A stretch of 46,654 nucleotides of DNA from JBJKRF01 sp046704785. GTDB lineage: Bacteria; Chloroflexota; Anaerolineae; Anaerolineales; Villigracilaceae. Shown here in pieces: positions 32,505 through 39,739 of the stretch. The translations under genes and the position numbers were made by a program. Numbering within the stretch: position 1 is the stretch's first letter; each line of letters opens with the position of its first letter. The stretch spans positions 1-46,654 of the forward strand of contig JBJKRF010000042.1 of the NCBI GenBank assembly GCA_046704785.1, read 5' to 3'. Below the pieces are notes generated by a model, which did not search any database, was not told where the DNA came from, and worked only from the letters and a program-made list of their open reading frames with translations.

Positions 32505-32518
32505 TAGTACATACTAAA
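32503..32518. promoter_or_regulatory. palindromic operator overlapping the -10
   Basis: TTTAGTACATACTAAA is a perfect 7-bp inverted repeat around a 2-base centre. It overlaps the last bases of the -10 and the predicted start, just upstream of a winged-helix regulator gene. This is the expected site for autorepression. Confidence 0.7.
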
Positions 32519-32537
32519 CTATCTACATACAAAAATC

Positions 32538-33065
32538 ATGACAGACGACCTGAATACCATCAAACAAGACTTTGTCCAAGGGCTGAGCAACATCAGCCAG
32601 TTCTGGGGTTTCCCCAAAGGCATGGGCGCGATCTTCGCCGTGCTGTATCTCTCTCCCGATCCGCTTTCGCTGGATGAACTCGTCGCGCAGACGGGGCTCA
32701 CCAAAGGAGCCATCAGCACCAACGTGCGCGCCCTGGCCCGCCTGGGGCTGATCCACCCCGTCAGCCGTCTCGGCGACCGCAAGGATTACTACAGCGCCGA
32801 AACCGACTTCTACAAGGCGGTGCGCGCCATCCTGAAGGAACGCCAGAACAGCGAGTTCGACCGGGCGGTCTCGTCGGTGCAAGAAACGCTGGCGAGGCTG
32901 GAAGCCGGTGACGGGGAGTCCGATCCGCAGCGCGCGTTTTTGATCGAACGCCTGCGGGCGTTGAAAGATTTCTTCAACGCCATCGACTCGCTGGTGGGCG
33001 CCATCGCGCGCCTCGACAGCCTGGGATTGAACACCGTCCAGAGCGTCCTGAAAATCCTGAAGTAA
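32538..33065 (+). CDS. GbsR/MarR-family winged-helix transcriptional regulator
   Basis: 175 residues. The first helix and winged-helix region (FWGFPKGMGAIFAVLYLSPDPLSLDELVAQTGLTKGAISTNVRALARLGLIHPV) match GbsR-type regulators, which control osmoprotectant or efflux genes in other bacteria. The wing is followed by KDYYSAETDFYKAV and a C-terminal helical dimerisation region. A perfect palindrome over its own -10 suggests autoregulation. It lies ahead of an NAD(P)-binding protein gene in the same direction, which may be its target. The ligand is unknown. Confidence 0.85.
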   Translation: MTDDLNTIKQDFVQGLSNISQFWGFPKGMGAIFAVLYLSPDPLSLDELVAQTGLTKGAISTNVRALARLGLIHPVSRLGDRKDYYSAETDFYKAVRAILKERQNSEFDRAVSSVQETLARLEAGDGESDPQRAFLIERLRALKDFFNAIDSLVGAIARLDSLGLNTVQSVLKILK

Positions 33066-33152
33066 CCCGTAATCAAAACCGCCCTTGTGGACAGAAGAAC
33101 CGCGGCCCGCGCCGTCGGTCTGATTCGTATTGCCTTTTATCAGGAGGTTCCC

Positions 33153-34055
33153 ATGAAAATTGCAGTGACCGGTGCTTTTTCCTATTCAGGCAAGTACATC
33201 ACCCGCCGCCTGTTGGCGCAGGGACACGAAGTTATCACGCTGACGGGCCATCCGCAGCGCCCCGATCCGTTCGACGGGCAGGTACGCGCCTTTCCGCTGC
33301 GCTTCGACCAGGACGCGTTGTCGCGCTCGCTAGCCGGCGCGGACACGCTCTATAACACCTATTGGGTGCGCTTCGACCGGGGCGCGAATACGCAACCGCA
33401 AGCGGTACGCAATACGCAGGTACTGGTAGCAGCGGCGCGCGCCGCGGGGGTGCGTCGCATGGTGCACATCAGCATTACCAACCCGTCCGCCGACTCGCCC
33501 CTGCCCTATTTTTGGGGCAAGGCCGCCAACGAAAAGGCGGTGACGGAATCGGGCATGAGTTACGCCATCCTGCGCCCGACGGTGCTCTTCGGGCGCGAAG
33601 ACGTGCTCATCAACAACATCGCCTGGCTGCTGCGGCGCTTCCCGTTCTTCGGGCAGATCGGCGACGGGCAGTACCGGCTGCAACCCGTCTACGTGGACGA
33701 CCTGGCCGCGCTGGCGGTGGAAGCCGGGGCGCGCGACGAGAACCTGCTGTGGGACGCCGTCGGCCCGGACATCTTCAGCTTCGACGCCTTGGTGCGGCTG
33801 GTTGGGGAACGCATCGAACGCCCGAAGGCGATTCTCCACATCCACCCGAAGTTGGCCCTGGCTGCGGCGCAGTTCATCAGCCTGTTCGTGGGCGACGTGG
33901 TACTGACACCCGAAGAAGTGGACGGCCTGATGGCCGGATTACTGGTCTCGCCGCAGCCACCCCGCTGCAAAACGCACCTGGGCGATTGGCTGGCCGAGAA
34001 CAAAGGCACGCTTGGCGTGCACTACGCTTCGGAACTGGAACGACATTACAGGTGA
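33153..34055 (+). CDS. NAD(P)-binding atypical SDR (NmrA/NDUFA9-like)
   Basis: 300 residues beginning MKIAVTGAFSYSGKYITRRLL, the dinucleotide-binding loop of atypical short-chain dehydrogenases. Motifs HISITNPS and LRPTVLFGREDVLINNI are typical of NDUFA9/NmrA-like proteins, which bind NAD(P) as sensors or act on unknown substrates; the SDR YxxxK pair is not clearly present, so catalysis is uncertain. AGGAGG at 33142-33147 fixes the start, though the frame is open upstream. A small membrane-protein gene follows after three bases. Confidence 0.85.
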   Translation: MKIAVTGAFSYSGKYITRRLLAQGHEVITLTGHPQRPDPFDGQVRAFPLRFDQDALSRSLAGADTLYNTYWVRFDRGANTQPQAVRNTQVLVAAARAAGVRRMVHISITNPSADSPLPYFWGKAANEKAVTESGMSYAILRPTVLFGREDVLINNIAWLLRRFPFFGQIGDGQYRLQPVYVDDLAALAVEAGARDENLLWDAVGPDIFSFDALVRLVGERIERPKAILHIHPKLALAAAQFISLFVGDVVLTPEEVDGLMAGLLVSPQPPRCKTHLGDWLAENKGTLGVHYASELERHYR

Positions 34056-34058
34056 GCC

Positions 34059-34469
34059 ATGTCACGCACAAATTTCTATCGGATCGCCCTGCTGCTGCCC
34101 TACGTCCTGCCGCTGATCGCCCTCCTGACCTGGGGACAAGATTTGCCCGACGCGCTGGCCGGTGTGTTGTTCGTCGGCCTTTTCTCCATGTTCTTCGGGT
34201 TCATCCCCTATAGCCTGTTGGTGATCGGGCTATGGCTCTGGAGCCTGCGCAAAGAGGAAAACGCCGTCCGGAAGCTGTTCCTGCTCTCGCCGCTGATGCT
34301 GGCGCTTCTGATGTGGATGCCCTATACGGTCTTCGGCGCCGATTCAGTTACAGATTTTCTGCTCATGTGGGCTTTCCTGGGATTGTTGAGCGTGGCAATT
34401 GGCTACCTCTACATCAGCCTGGCGGGGCTGCTGTTCCTGCCGCTGCGCACGCTGCACCTATTGAAGTGA
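34059..34469 (+). CDS. small membrane protein of unknown function
   Basis: 136 residues with about four hydrophobic segments (IALLLPYVLPLIALL, GVLFVGLFSMFFGFIPYSLLVIGLWLW, LFLLSPLMLALLMWMPY, LLMWAFLGLLSVAIGYLYISLAGLLFLPL). AGGTGA at 34050-34055 overlaps the previous stop and serves as ribosome site. No family recognised. Probably co-transcribed with the NAD(P)-binding protein. Confidence 0.7.
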   Translation: MSRTNFYRIALLLPYVLPLIALLTWGQDLPDALAGVLFVGLFSMFFGFIPYSLLVIGLWLWSLRKEENAVRKLFLLSPLMLALLMWMPYTVFGADSVTDFLLMWAFLGLLSVAIGYLYISLAGLLFLPLRTLHLLK

Positions 34470-34509
34470 AATCGAAACAGGCTGTCAACATCTCAGTATG
34501 GCTGATTGG

Positions 34510-34541
34510 CAAAAAAGCGCCTGCAAAATTTGCAGGCGCTT
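34510..34541 (-). terminator. terminator between convergent genes
   Basis: A 27-base perfect palindrome (34515-34541, arm AAGCGCCTGCAAA). On the minus strand it is followed by T residues complementary to the A-run at 34511-34516, so it mainly serves the IMPase-family gene; plus-strand T-content is weak. Confidence 0.75.
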
Positions 34542-34546
34542 CGTCT

Positions 34547-35317
34547 TCATCCCTTGATCAGTCGCAGCACTTCGGGCAACAACTGCTGCGTGGTCGCCAT
34601 GCCTTCGCCGGAGGTATGCCCCTCACGGCCATCCCAACTGCCGAAATAGCCGCCCGCCTCGCGCAGGATGGGCGGGAACGGCCCACAATCCCAAACGGCC
34701 ATGACCGGATCGAGCATCACCTCGGCGCGTCCCGTCGCAACCAGCAAATAACCGTAAGAGTCCGACCAGCCGCGGATCATGTAAGCCGCCTTTTGAACAC
34801 GTTCCCAAACATCCAGGCGCGCGTGCTTCTCGAAGCCATGATAGGTGGTGAAGCAGACGCAGCCGCGCGCCAGACTGTCTGCCTGTGAGACCTGCGCGCG
34901 GCGACTGTTCCACCAGCAGCCTTCCCCATCGGCGGCGCACAACATCTCGTCTGTGCCAGGATAATAGGCCGCGCCAACGCGCACCTGGCCGTCGATCTCC
35001 AGCCCGATCAGAACGCCATACAGCGGCACACCGCGCATGAAAGACTTGGTGCCGTCGATGGGGTCGATGATCCAACGGAAGGTCTCGCCGCCTTTCCCGG
35101 CTTTTTCGCCGAACTCCTCGCCGACGATGGCATGGCCGGGATACTGCTTCTCGATCTGCGAACGGATATATGCCTCCGCCGCGCGGTCCGCCGCCGTGAC
35201 GGGTGTATCGTCCGCCTTGAAATCCGGGCGGACGCCGGCATTGAAATAGCCGAGCGTGATACGCCCGGCGCGATAAGTCAGGTCACTGGCAAAATCAAGA
35301 TAAGGTCTGAGTTGCAT
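34547..35317 (-). CDS. inositol-monophosphatase-family phosphatase (histidinol-phosphatase-like)
   Basis: 256 residues. Lithium-sensitive phosphatase fold with metal ligands in IVGEEFGE, WIIDPIDGTKSF and VWDCGPFPPILREAGG. The family includes inositol-1-phosphatase, fructose-1,6-bisphosphatase, PAP phosphatase (CysQ) and HisN-type histidinol-phosphate phosphatases. The GTKSFMRGVPLYGVLIGLE stretch is most like the histidinol-phosphatase branch, but no his genes are near. ATG 35317 is preferred over an upstream in-frame start at 35386 because AGGAGA precedes it and the protein then begins at the domain. Confidence 0.85.
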   Translation of the reverse strand: MQLRPYLDFASDLTYRAGRITLGYFNAGVRPDFKADDTPVTAADRAAEAYIRSQIEKQYPGHAIVGEEFGEKAGKGGETFRWIIDPIDGTKSFMRGVPLYGVLIGLEIDGQVRVGAAYYPGTDEMLCAADGEGCWWNSRRAQVSQADSLARGCVCFTTYHGFEKHARLDVWERVQKAAYMIRGWSDSYGYLLVATGRAEVMLDPVMAVWDCGPFPPILREAGGYFGSWDGREGHTSGEGMATTQQLLPEVLRLIKG

Positions 35318-35395
35318 AGTTCTCCTGGGGCATGCGTTCTGCCAGCGGACGGCTGGCGGATGAAATGGCAAAACAAACGGTGGCACAGGCGCGGG

Positions 35396-35968
35396 TCAGG
35401 CAGGCAGCGCCAGCGTTTCCTGACAAGTTGGATAATTCAAACAGCCGTAATATTTCTGCCCGGCGTTCGGGCCGTCGCGGTAGATGCGCAGCACCATGGT
35501 AATCCCACAGCGCGGGCAGATCGGCGAATAATCGGTCGGCTCCGTCAATGGATTGACCTGCCGCACATTGCGCAGGGCCTCGCTAAATTGCGCCGCCAGG
35601 GCTGCCACATCGTAGGTCTTCTGCACGACAACGCGCACCAGCGGCAAACCCGCCTGGGCAAACACCTGCTCAATGAATAACTCTGCCGGGCGGTGCTCCG
35701 CCTGCTTTTTGTATTCCAGTTCGATCCCCAGGGCCGGTTTCAAGGTGTCGCGGCGCAAGAGCAAAAAGTCGACGTTCTTGCGATAGATCTTGTTGAAATA
35801 ATGGACGTTCTCGTTGGGCCGCGTGACGAAAAACAAGTCCTGCAAGGCAACCTTGGGGCAAATGTAAAAATGGTCGTTGACCATCTCGCGCAGGACGCGA
35901 TAGAAGGCAGCCTCGGCACTCGACAGGAAATCCTGGCGCAGGCGGTACGGATAGTTCTCATCGGCCAT
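35396..35968 (-). CDS. DUF2726 protein with C-terminal topoisomerase-type zinc ribbon
   Basis: 190 residues. The N-terminal DUF2726 domain (SSAEAAFYRVLREMV, ICPKVALQDLF, NVDFLLLRRDTLKPALGIELEYKK) has the Asp...Glu-x-Glu/Lys spacing of restriction-endonuclease-like folds, so a DNA-associated nuclease-like role is plausible though unproven. The C-terminus is a zinc ribbon of topoisomerase I type (CPRCG...YYGCLNYPTC, four Cys). TATACT lies six bases before the ATG with GTTACA 17 bases further upstream, so the mRNA may be leaderless. It stands alone between two genes of the same direction. Confidence 0.8.
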   Translation of the reverse strand: MADENYPYRLRQDFLSSAEAAFYRVLREMVNDHFYICPKVALQDLFFVTRPNENVHYFNKIYRKNVDFLLLRRDTLKPALGIELEYKKQAEHRPAELFIEQVFAQAGLPLVRVVVQKTYDVAALAAQFSEALRNVRQVNPLTEPTDYSPICPRCGITMVLRIYRDGPNAGQKYYGCLNYPTCQETLALPA

Positions 35969-35974
35969 AAAAAT

Positions 35975-36003
35975 AGTATACAGGCAGAGTGAGATTTTGT
36001 AAC
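35975..36003 (-). promoter_or_regulatory. leaderless-type promoter of the DUF2726 gene
   Basis: Minus strand: GTTACA (36003-35998), a 17-base spacer, TATACT (35980-35975), then six bases and the ATG at 35968. The predicted start falls on or next to the ATG. Confidence 0.55.
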
Positions 36004-36019
36004 CTGGGAAGTAGCTTTC

Positions 36020-37327
36020 TTAATGGTGCGAATCATTGCCGACCGTGCGCAGCAACGCGTCCAACAGGCGTTTTTCCGCCTCGAACGAATCCACTTCGCC
36101 ATCCAACCAGGCCGCGCGCAGGCGGCGCAGGAGGACGGCATAGGCTGCCGAGGGCGGTAAGCCCAATCTTTTCAGCGTATTTCCGTTCGTGTGCGGATGG
36201 ACGTTCCGCCAGCGAGCGGCGTACTCGTACAGGGCCGATTCGCCGCTGGCGCAGTAGACGGCGTAGACGGCCACGAGCGGAAGCCCCGCAAGCCGTTCCA
36301 CCCATTTGGATGGACGCGCCCCGGCCAGGGATGCCAGGTCGCTCTCTAGGCGGTTCGCCGCGCGAACGGCTTTCAACACCGTCGACGGGAATCCCAGGCG
36401 CGCCTGCAATGCCTCAACTTGCGCAGGAGTCAGCGTCAAAAGCCACAGAGCGTAACCCAACACCTGTCGCAATGGCAACCCGGAGACGGTGGGCCCGAAT
36501 CCCCACACCGGCGCGGGAAGCTGCCCCAGAGCCGCATCCAGCCGCTTTTGCAGGTCAGCGTCCCAGGGCAAGACCTCCGCAGTCGCTTTCAAGGAACCGA
36601 GTTCAGCCAGGCGCGCAAGCATGCGCACCGCGCCCGGTTCGGCCAGCACGAGATCGAGTTCGTGGCGCAGGCGCTCGGCGGATAGTTTGGCGATGAAAGG
36701 ATTGGCGGCCTGCAAAAAGTCGCGCGTGGGCGGCTCGATCTGAAAGCCATAACGTTGCTCGTAGCGCACGGCGCGGAAGATGCGCGTGGGGTCGTCGACG
36801 AATGATTGAGGGTGCAGCACCCGCACCAGACCCTTTTCGAGGTCGTCGAGGCCGTTCAGGTCATCCAGGAATTCGCCGAAGTGAGGCCCATCCAGGCGAA
36901 CTGCCAGGGCATTGATGCTGAAATCGCGGCGGCGCAGGTCTTCGCGGATTCTGGCCGGTTCGACGTCCGGCAAGGCTGCCGGGTGGGCATAGCTCTCACG
37001 GCGGGCAGTGGTCAAATCGAGAAAATCGAAGCCGACGGACTGGCGCAAGGCAGGCTCCAAAAACCAGGTGGCGGTACGAAATTTTCGGTGTTGGACAAGC
37101 CGTCCGGCGTATTTTTGCAACAGGGCCTGCCCCACTTCGCCCGCCTGGCCTTCGAGCACAATGTCGAAATCCACTCCGGAGCGTCCCAGCAACACGTCTC
37201 GCACCACACCGCCGACGAGATAAGCCGGTATGCCAAGTGAAGCAGCTATACCGCCGGTTTCCCGGAGAAGGGCAAGCTGGGACGGCGGTAGGTTGCTTTG
37301 AAATTGTCGAACCAGGGAGTCTGGCAT
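36020..37327 (-). CDS. CCA tRNA nucleotidyltransferase / poly(A) polymerase family
   Basis: 435 residues. Class II nucleotidyltransferase head with GGVVRDVLLG and the metal-binding DFD in VDFDIVLEG, then RRDFSINALAV, DPTRIFRAVRYEQRYGF (neck) and a helical tail. These enzymes add or repair the 3' CCA of tRNAs, or add poly(A) tails; CCA addition is more likely but the specificity residues were not checked by alignment. ATG at 37327; the Shine-Dalgarno is weak. TATAAT at 37375-37380 (minus) gives a ~40-base leader. Divergent from the GT-C gene. Confidence 0.9.
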   Translation of the reverse strand: MPDSLVRQFQSNLPPSQLALLRETGGIAASLGIPAYLVGGVVRDVLLGRSGVDFDIVLEGQAGEVGQALLQKYAGRLVQHRKFRTATWFLEPALRQSVGFDFLDLTTARRESYAHPAALPDVEPARIREDLRRRDFSINALAVRLDGPHFGEFLDDLNGLDDLEKGLVRVLHPQSFVDDPTRIFRAVRYEQRYGFQIEPPTRDFLQAANPFIAKLSAERLRHELDLVLAEPGAVRMLARLAELGSLKATAEVLPWDADLQKRLDAALGQLPAPVWGFGPTVSGLPLRQVLGYALWLLTLTPAQVEALQARLGFPSTVLKAVRAANRLESDLASLAGARPSKWVERLAGLPLVAVYAVYCASGESALYEYAARWRNVHPHTNGNTLKRLGLPPSAAYAVLLRRLRAAWLDGEVDSFEAEKRLLDALLRTVGNDSHH

Positions 37328-37374
37328 GTGCTAATCCATCAAATAGGGGTAGCGAGTGTGAATTGAGTCTGTTA

Positions 37375-37412
37375 ATTATATAGCAAATGAGGGATTGAAT
37401 TCCTGATACAAT
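37375..37412. promoter_or_regulatory. divergent -10 elements between the CCA enzyme and GT-C genes
   Basis: Minus strand: TATAAT at 37380-37375, for the CCA-enzyme gene. Plus strand: extended -10 TGATACAAT at 37404-37412, for the gene at 37470. Neither has a good -35. Confidence 0.45.
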
Positions 37413-37469
37413 TTCACCGAAATTTTTACAACCACTGGACACAAAACCGCACCGAAGGAAATAATTCCG

Positions 37470-39503
37470 ATGCAACGCACCCTCTCTCAACGAATCGATT
37501 CCCTCGCTTCAGGCGTAACAAGCTTTATCGAGAAGTCGCGCACCCATGATTGGATCGAACTCATACTCATTGCAGCGGTATTGCACGGCTTGATCTTCGC
37601 CTTCATCGATCCGCCGTGGTGGCACTATGATGAAGCGGGACATTTCGAATATGCCTGGCTGGTCGTCCATCGCACGCCAATTCCCGGACCGAATGACTTT
37701 GACGAGTCGATGCGCCGCCAGCTTGCCGTTTCGCTGGATCACTATCATTACTACGATTACATCAATTACAAGCTGGACCTGTCGTCCAACCAACCGGTCC
37801 CCATCGGGCCGACACAGCTTACTGATCTACCCCTCTATTATTGGTACGCTTCCCTGCCGCTGCGTCTGCTCCCCAATGCAGACTTTGCCATCCAGAATTA
37901 CGCCATGCGTCTGTTCTCTTTGTTGCTGCTGCTGGGCACGGTATGGATTGCCTGGAAGACCCTGGCAGAGATCACAGCCGAACGCCATCCCCTCCGTTGG
38001 ATGGTGCCGCTCTTTATGGCACTTCTGCCTTCCTTCGTGGAAATCATGACCTCCATCAACGATGACGTGGGAGCCACATTTGCATTTTCGTTGTTCATTT
38101 TATTCAGCGTCCGTCTCTTAAAGCGAGGCTTTGGTTGGAAGGATTTTATTGCGCTGCTGGTTTCCATCGTTCTGTGCCTGGGAATCAAGCGAACCACCTG
38201 GCCGGCCCTGCCGCTTGGCCTATTCATCCTCTTTTTAGTCATTCTGCGCAACAAAAAATGGGTTGGGTGGCTCATGCTGGGCCTCGGTGTACTGGCCGGC
38301 CTGACCCTTTTGCTTCGATGGGACGAAGCAAAAGACTGGTTCCCGATCACAGATACGCGGGAATCCACACGCGTGCAAACCAGCAAGGCGCCTTTCGGTG
38401 AATACGCCCTGGAATACTCACCGGGGCAACAGCAAATCCTGCAAAATATTCCAACCAACGACATACGACCCGTGCGCAATCAAACCGTAACCCTCGGCGT
38501 CTGGATGTGGGCAGACCAGGCAAGCAACGTTTCGCTTCCACACATCGCGCTCAACGGGTCCGGTCGCATCGATTATCTTCGGGCCCATTCCGTCGATGTC
38601 GGCACCCAACCAAAATTTTTCTCCTATACGTTAAAAATACCCAATGACTCAGGGCACGGTTGGGTAATTCTTAAGCCTTATAGTTCTTCAAATTCGCCGC
38701 AGCCCCACATCTATTACGATGGTCTGGCACTCGTGCCCGGAAATCATCTCTCCGGGCCCCCAAAATTCACGTCCAGTGATGGAAGCAACCTTCAATGGGA
38801 CGGGCAGAATTACAGGAATATCATTCGCAACCCGTCGGCTGAGTCGGCCTGGATGGGAACCGCCTTTTACCGCCTGGGGAAATTGCAGAAGTACAGTCCC
38901 TTCAATTTCTCGATCGCGCTGGTTTCTATTCAAGACACTGCCAATCATTGGTATTACCGCCGCACTGCGCAGGAACTCTTTCAAACGTTTTGGGCCCGAT
39001 TTGCAAAAAATTACGTGCCGCTGTTGGGCTCGAAATCATATGTTGTGTTGCTCATCCTGACAATCCTTGGGGTCTTTGGCGTACTGTTGAAACTAATTCG
39101 CAGCTTCAACAACGTCGATTGGGATATTCTCCTCAGCCTGGGAACGATGCTGTTTCTGATCTGGATACAAACGATTCTGCGGGGTGCAAGTAGCCTTGGG
39201 GTGGTTCACAACCCCGTCGTCCCGTGGGCGCGATATTCTGACCCGGCAATAATTCCCACCGCGCTGTTGCTTTGCGCTGGATGGCTCGAAATCGTCTATC
39301 TACTGAAACCCGTCCGGGTCGATTTGCGGGCCAGCAGCGTTCTTTTTATCGGCTTTCTACTGGGCTTGGATGTGTTCTCCTGGATCAGTATTGCAAGCTT
39401 TTTTTACTGGCAAGGCAGCGACATCGTCTACACCTTGTTCCTGGTGATAACAATGGTCAGTGGGTGTCTCGCTGGCTTGCTCGTTGTGAAAGCACGGTCA
39501 TAA
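37470..39503 (+). CDS. GT-C-type multi-spanning glycosyltransferase-like protein
   Basis: 677 residues. The first loop after helix 1 carries DPPWWHYDEAGHFEYAWLV; the acidic DE followed by HFEYAW matches GT-C enzymes that use lipid-linked sugars (ArnT/PMT-like and DUF2142 proteins). About ten membrane segments flank a large soluble insert (~290-490) with beta-sandwich character (RPVRNQTVTLGVWMW, WVILKPYSSS, HIYYDGLALVPG), perhaps a carbohydrate-binding module. Start ATG 37470 follows AAGGAAA. A role in assembling surface glycan or glycosylating proteins outside the membrane is inferred. The acceptor is unknown. Confidence 0.7.
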   Translation: MQRTLSQRIDSLASGVTSFIEKSRTHDWIELILIAAVLHGLIFAFIDPPWWHYDEAGHFEYAWLVVHRTPIPGPNDFDESMRRQLAVSLDHYHYYDYINYKLDLSSNQPVPIGPTQLTDLPLYYWYASLPLRLLPNADFAIQNYAMRLFSLLLLLGTVWIAWKTLAEITAERHPLRWMVPLFMALLPSFVEIMTSINDDVGATFAFSLFILFSVRLLKRGFGWKDFIALLVSIVLCLGIKRTTWPALPLGLFILFLVILRNKKWVGWLMLGLGVLAGLTLLLRWDEAKDWFPITDTRESTRVQTSKAPFGEYALEYSPGQQQILQNIPTNDIRPVRNQTVTLGVWMWADQASNVSLPHIALNGSGRIDYLRAHSVDVGTQPKFFSYTLKIPNDSGHGWVILKPYSSSNSPQPHIYYDGLALVPGNHLSGPPKFTSSDGSNLQWDGQNYRNIIRNPSAESAWMGTAFYRLGKLQKYSPFNFSIALVSIQDTANHWYYRRTAQELFQTFWARFAKNYVPLLGSKSYVVLLILTILGVFGVLLKLIRSFNNVDWDILLSLGTMLFLIWIQTILRGASSLGVVHNPVVPWARYSDPAIIPTALLLCAGWLEIVYLLKPVRVDLRASSVLFIGFLLGLDVFSWISIASFFYWQGSDIVYTLFLVITMVSGCLAGLLVVKARS

Positions 39504-39532
39504 ACCTCCAAAATCGCACTCAGCAGGAGAAC

Positions 39533-39567
39533 GTAAAAAGACAGCCGAACAACGGCTGTCTTTTTAC
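39533..39567 (+). terminator. intrinsic terminator
   Basis: A 15-bp perfect stem, GTAAAAAGACAGCCG (39533-39547) with 39553-39567 around AACAA, containing a run of T in its 3' arm. It works for the GT-C gene. Confidence 0.85.
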
Positions 39568-39595
39568 AAAAATCCAAATTTGCAGCATGGATAAT

Positions 39596-39645
39596 GCCCC
39601 ACACCCCCACATCTACCCCCTTACCACGGGAAATCCTAAAGAACC
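39596..39645 (-). repeat. GGTTCT-GGATTTCC dispersed repeat, stand-alone copy
   Basis: On the minus strand it reads GGTTCTTTAGGATTTCCCGT followed by GGTAAGGGGGTAGATGTGGG and GGTGTGGGGC. It is nearly identical to the segment inside the element at 46319-46366 and related to 46534-46580. It is not bounded by CTAG here. Confidence 0.75.
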
Positions 39646-39739
39646 TAAATTCTATCGAAATTTATGTAACGAGCAGTAAAATCAAGGTATCCGTGCTTGT
39701 TTCTTATTTCGCACTTTTTGGGAGAGGAGTAAGACGCCG

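Larger units (their letters stand above)
32223..32537. other. 315-base divergent promoter region
   Basis: Contains no gene. The minus strand (towards the NBR1-Ig lipoprotein) has TTGACA (32364-32369) and TATAAT (32338-32343) but with a 20-base spacer, so it is atypical. CGCAGGG at 32232-32238, next to the Shine-Dalgarno, can pair with CCCTGCG at 32304-32310 in the leader. The plus strand holds the regulator promoter and operator listed separately. Confidence 0.55.
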
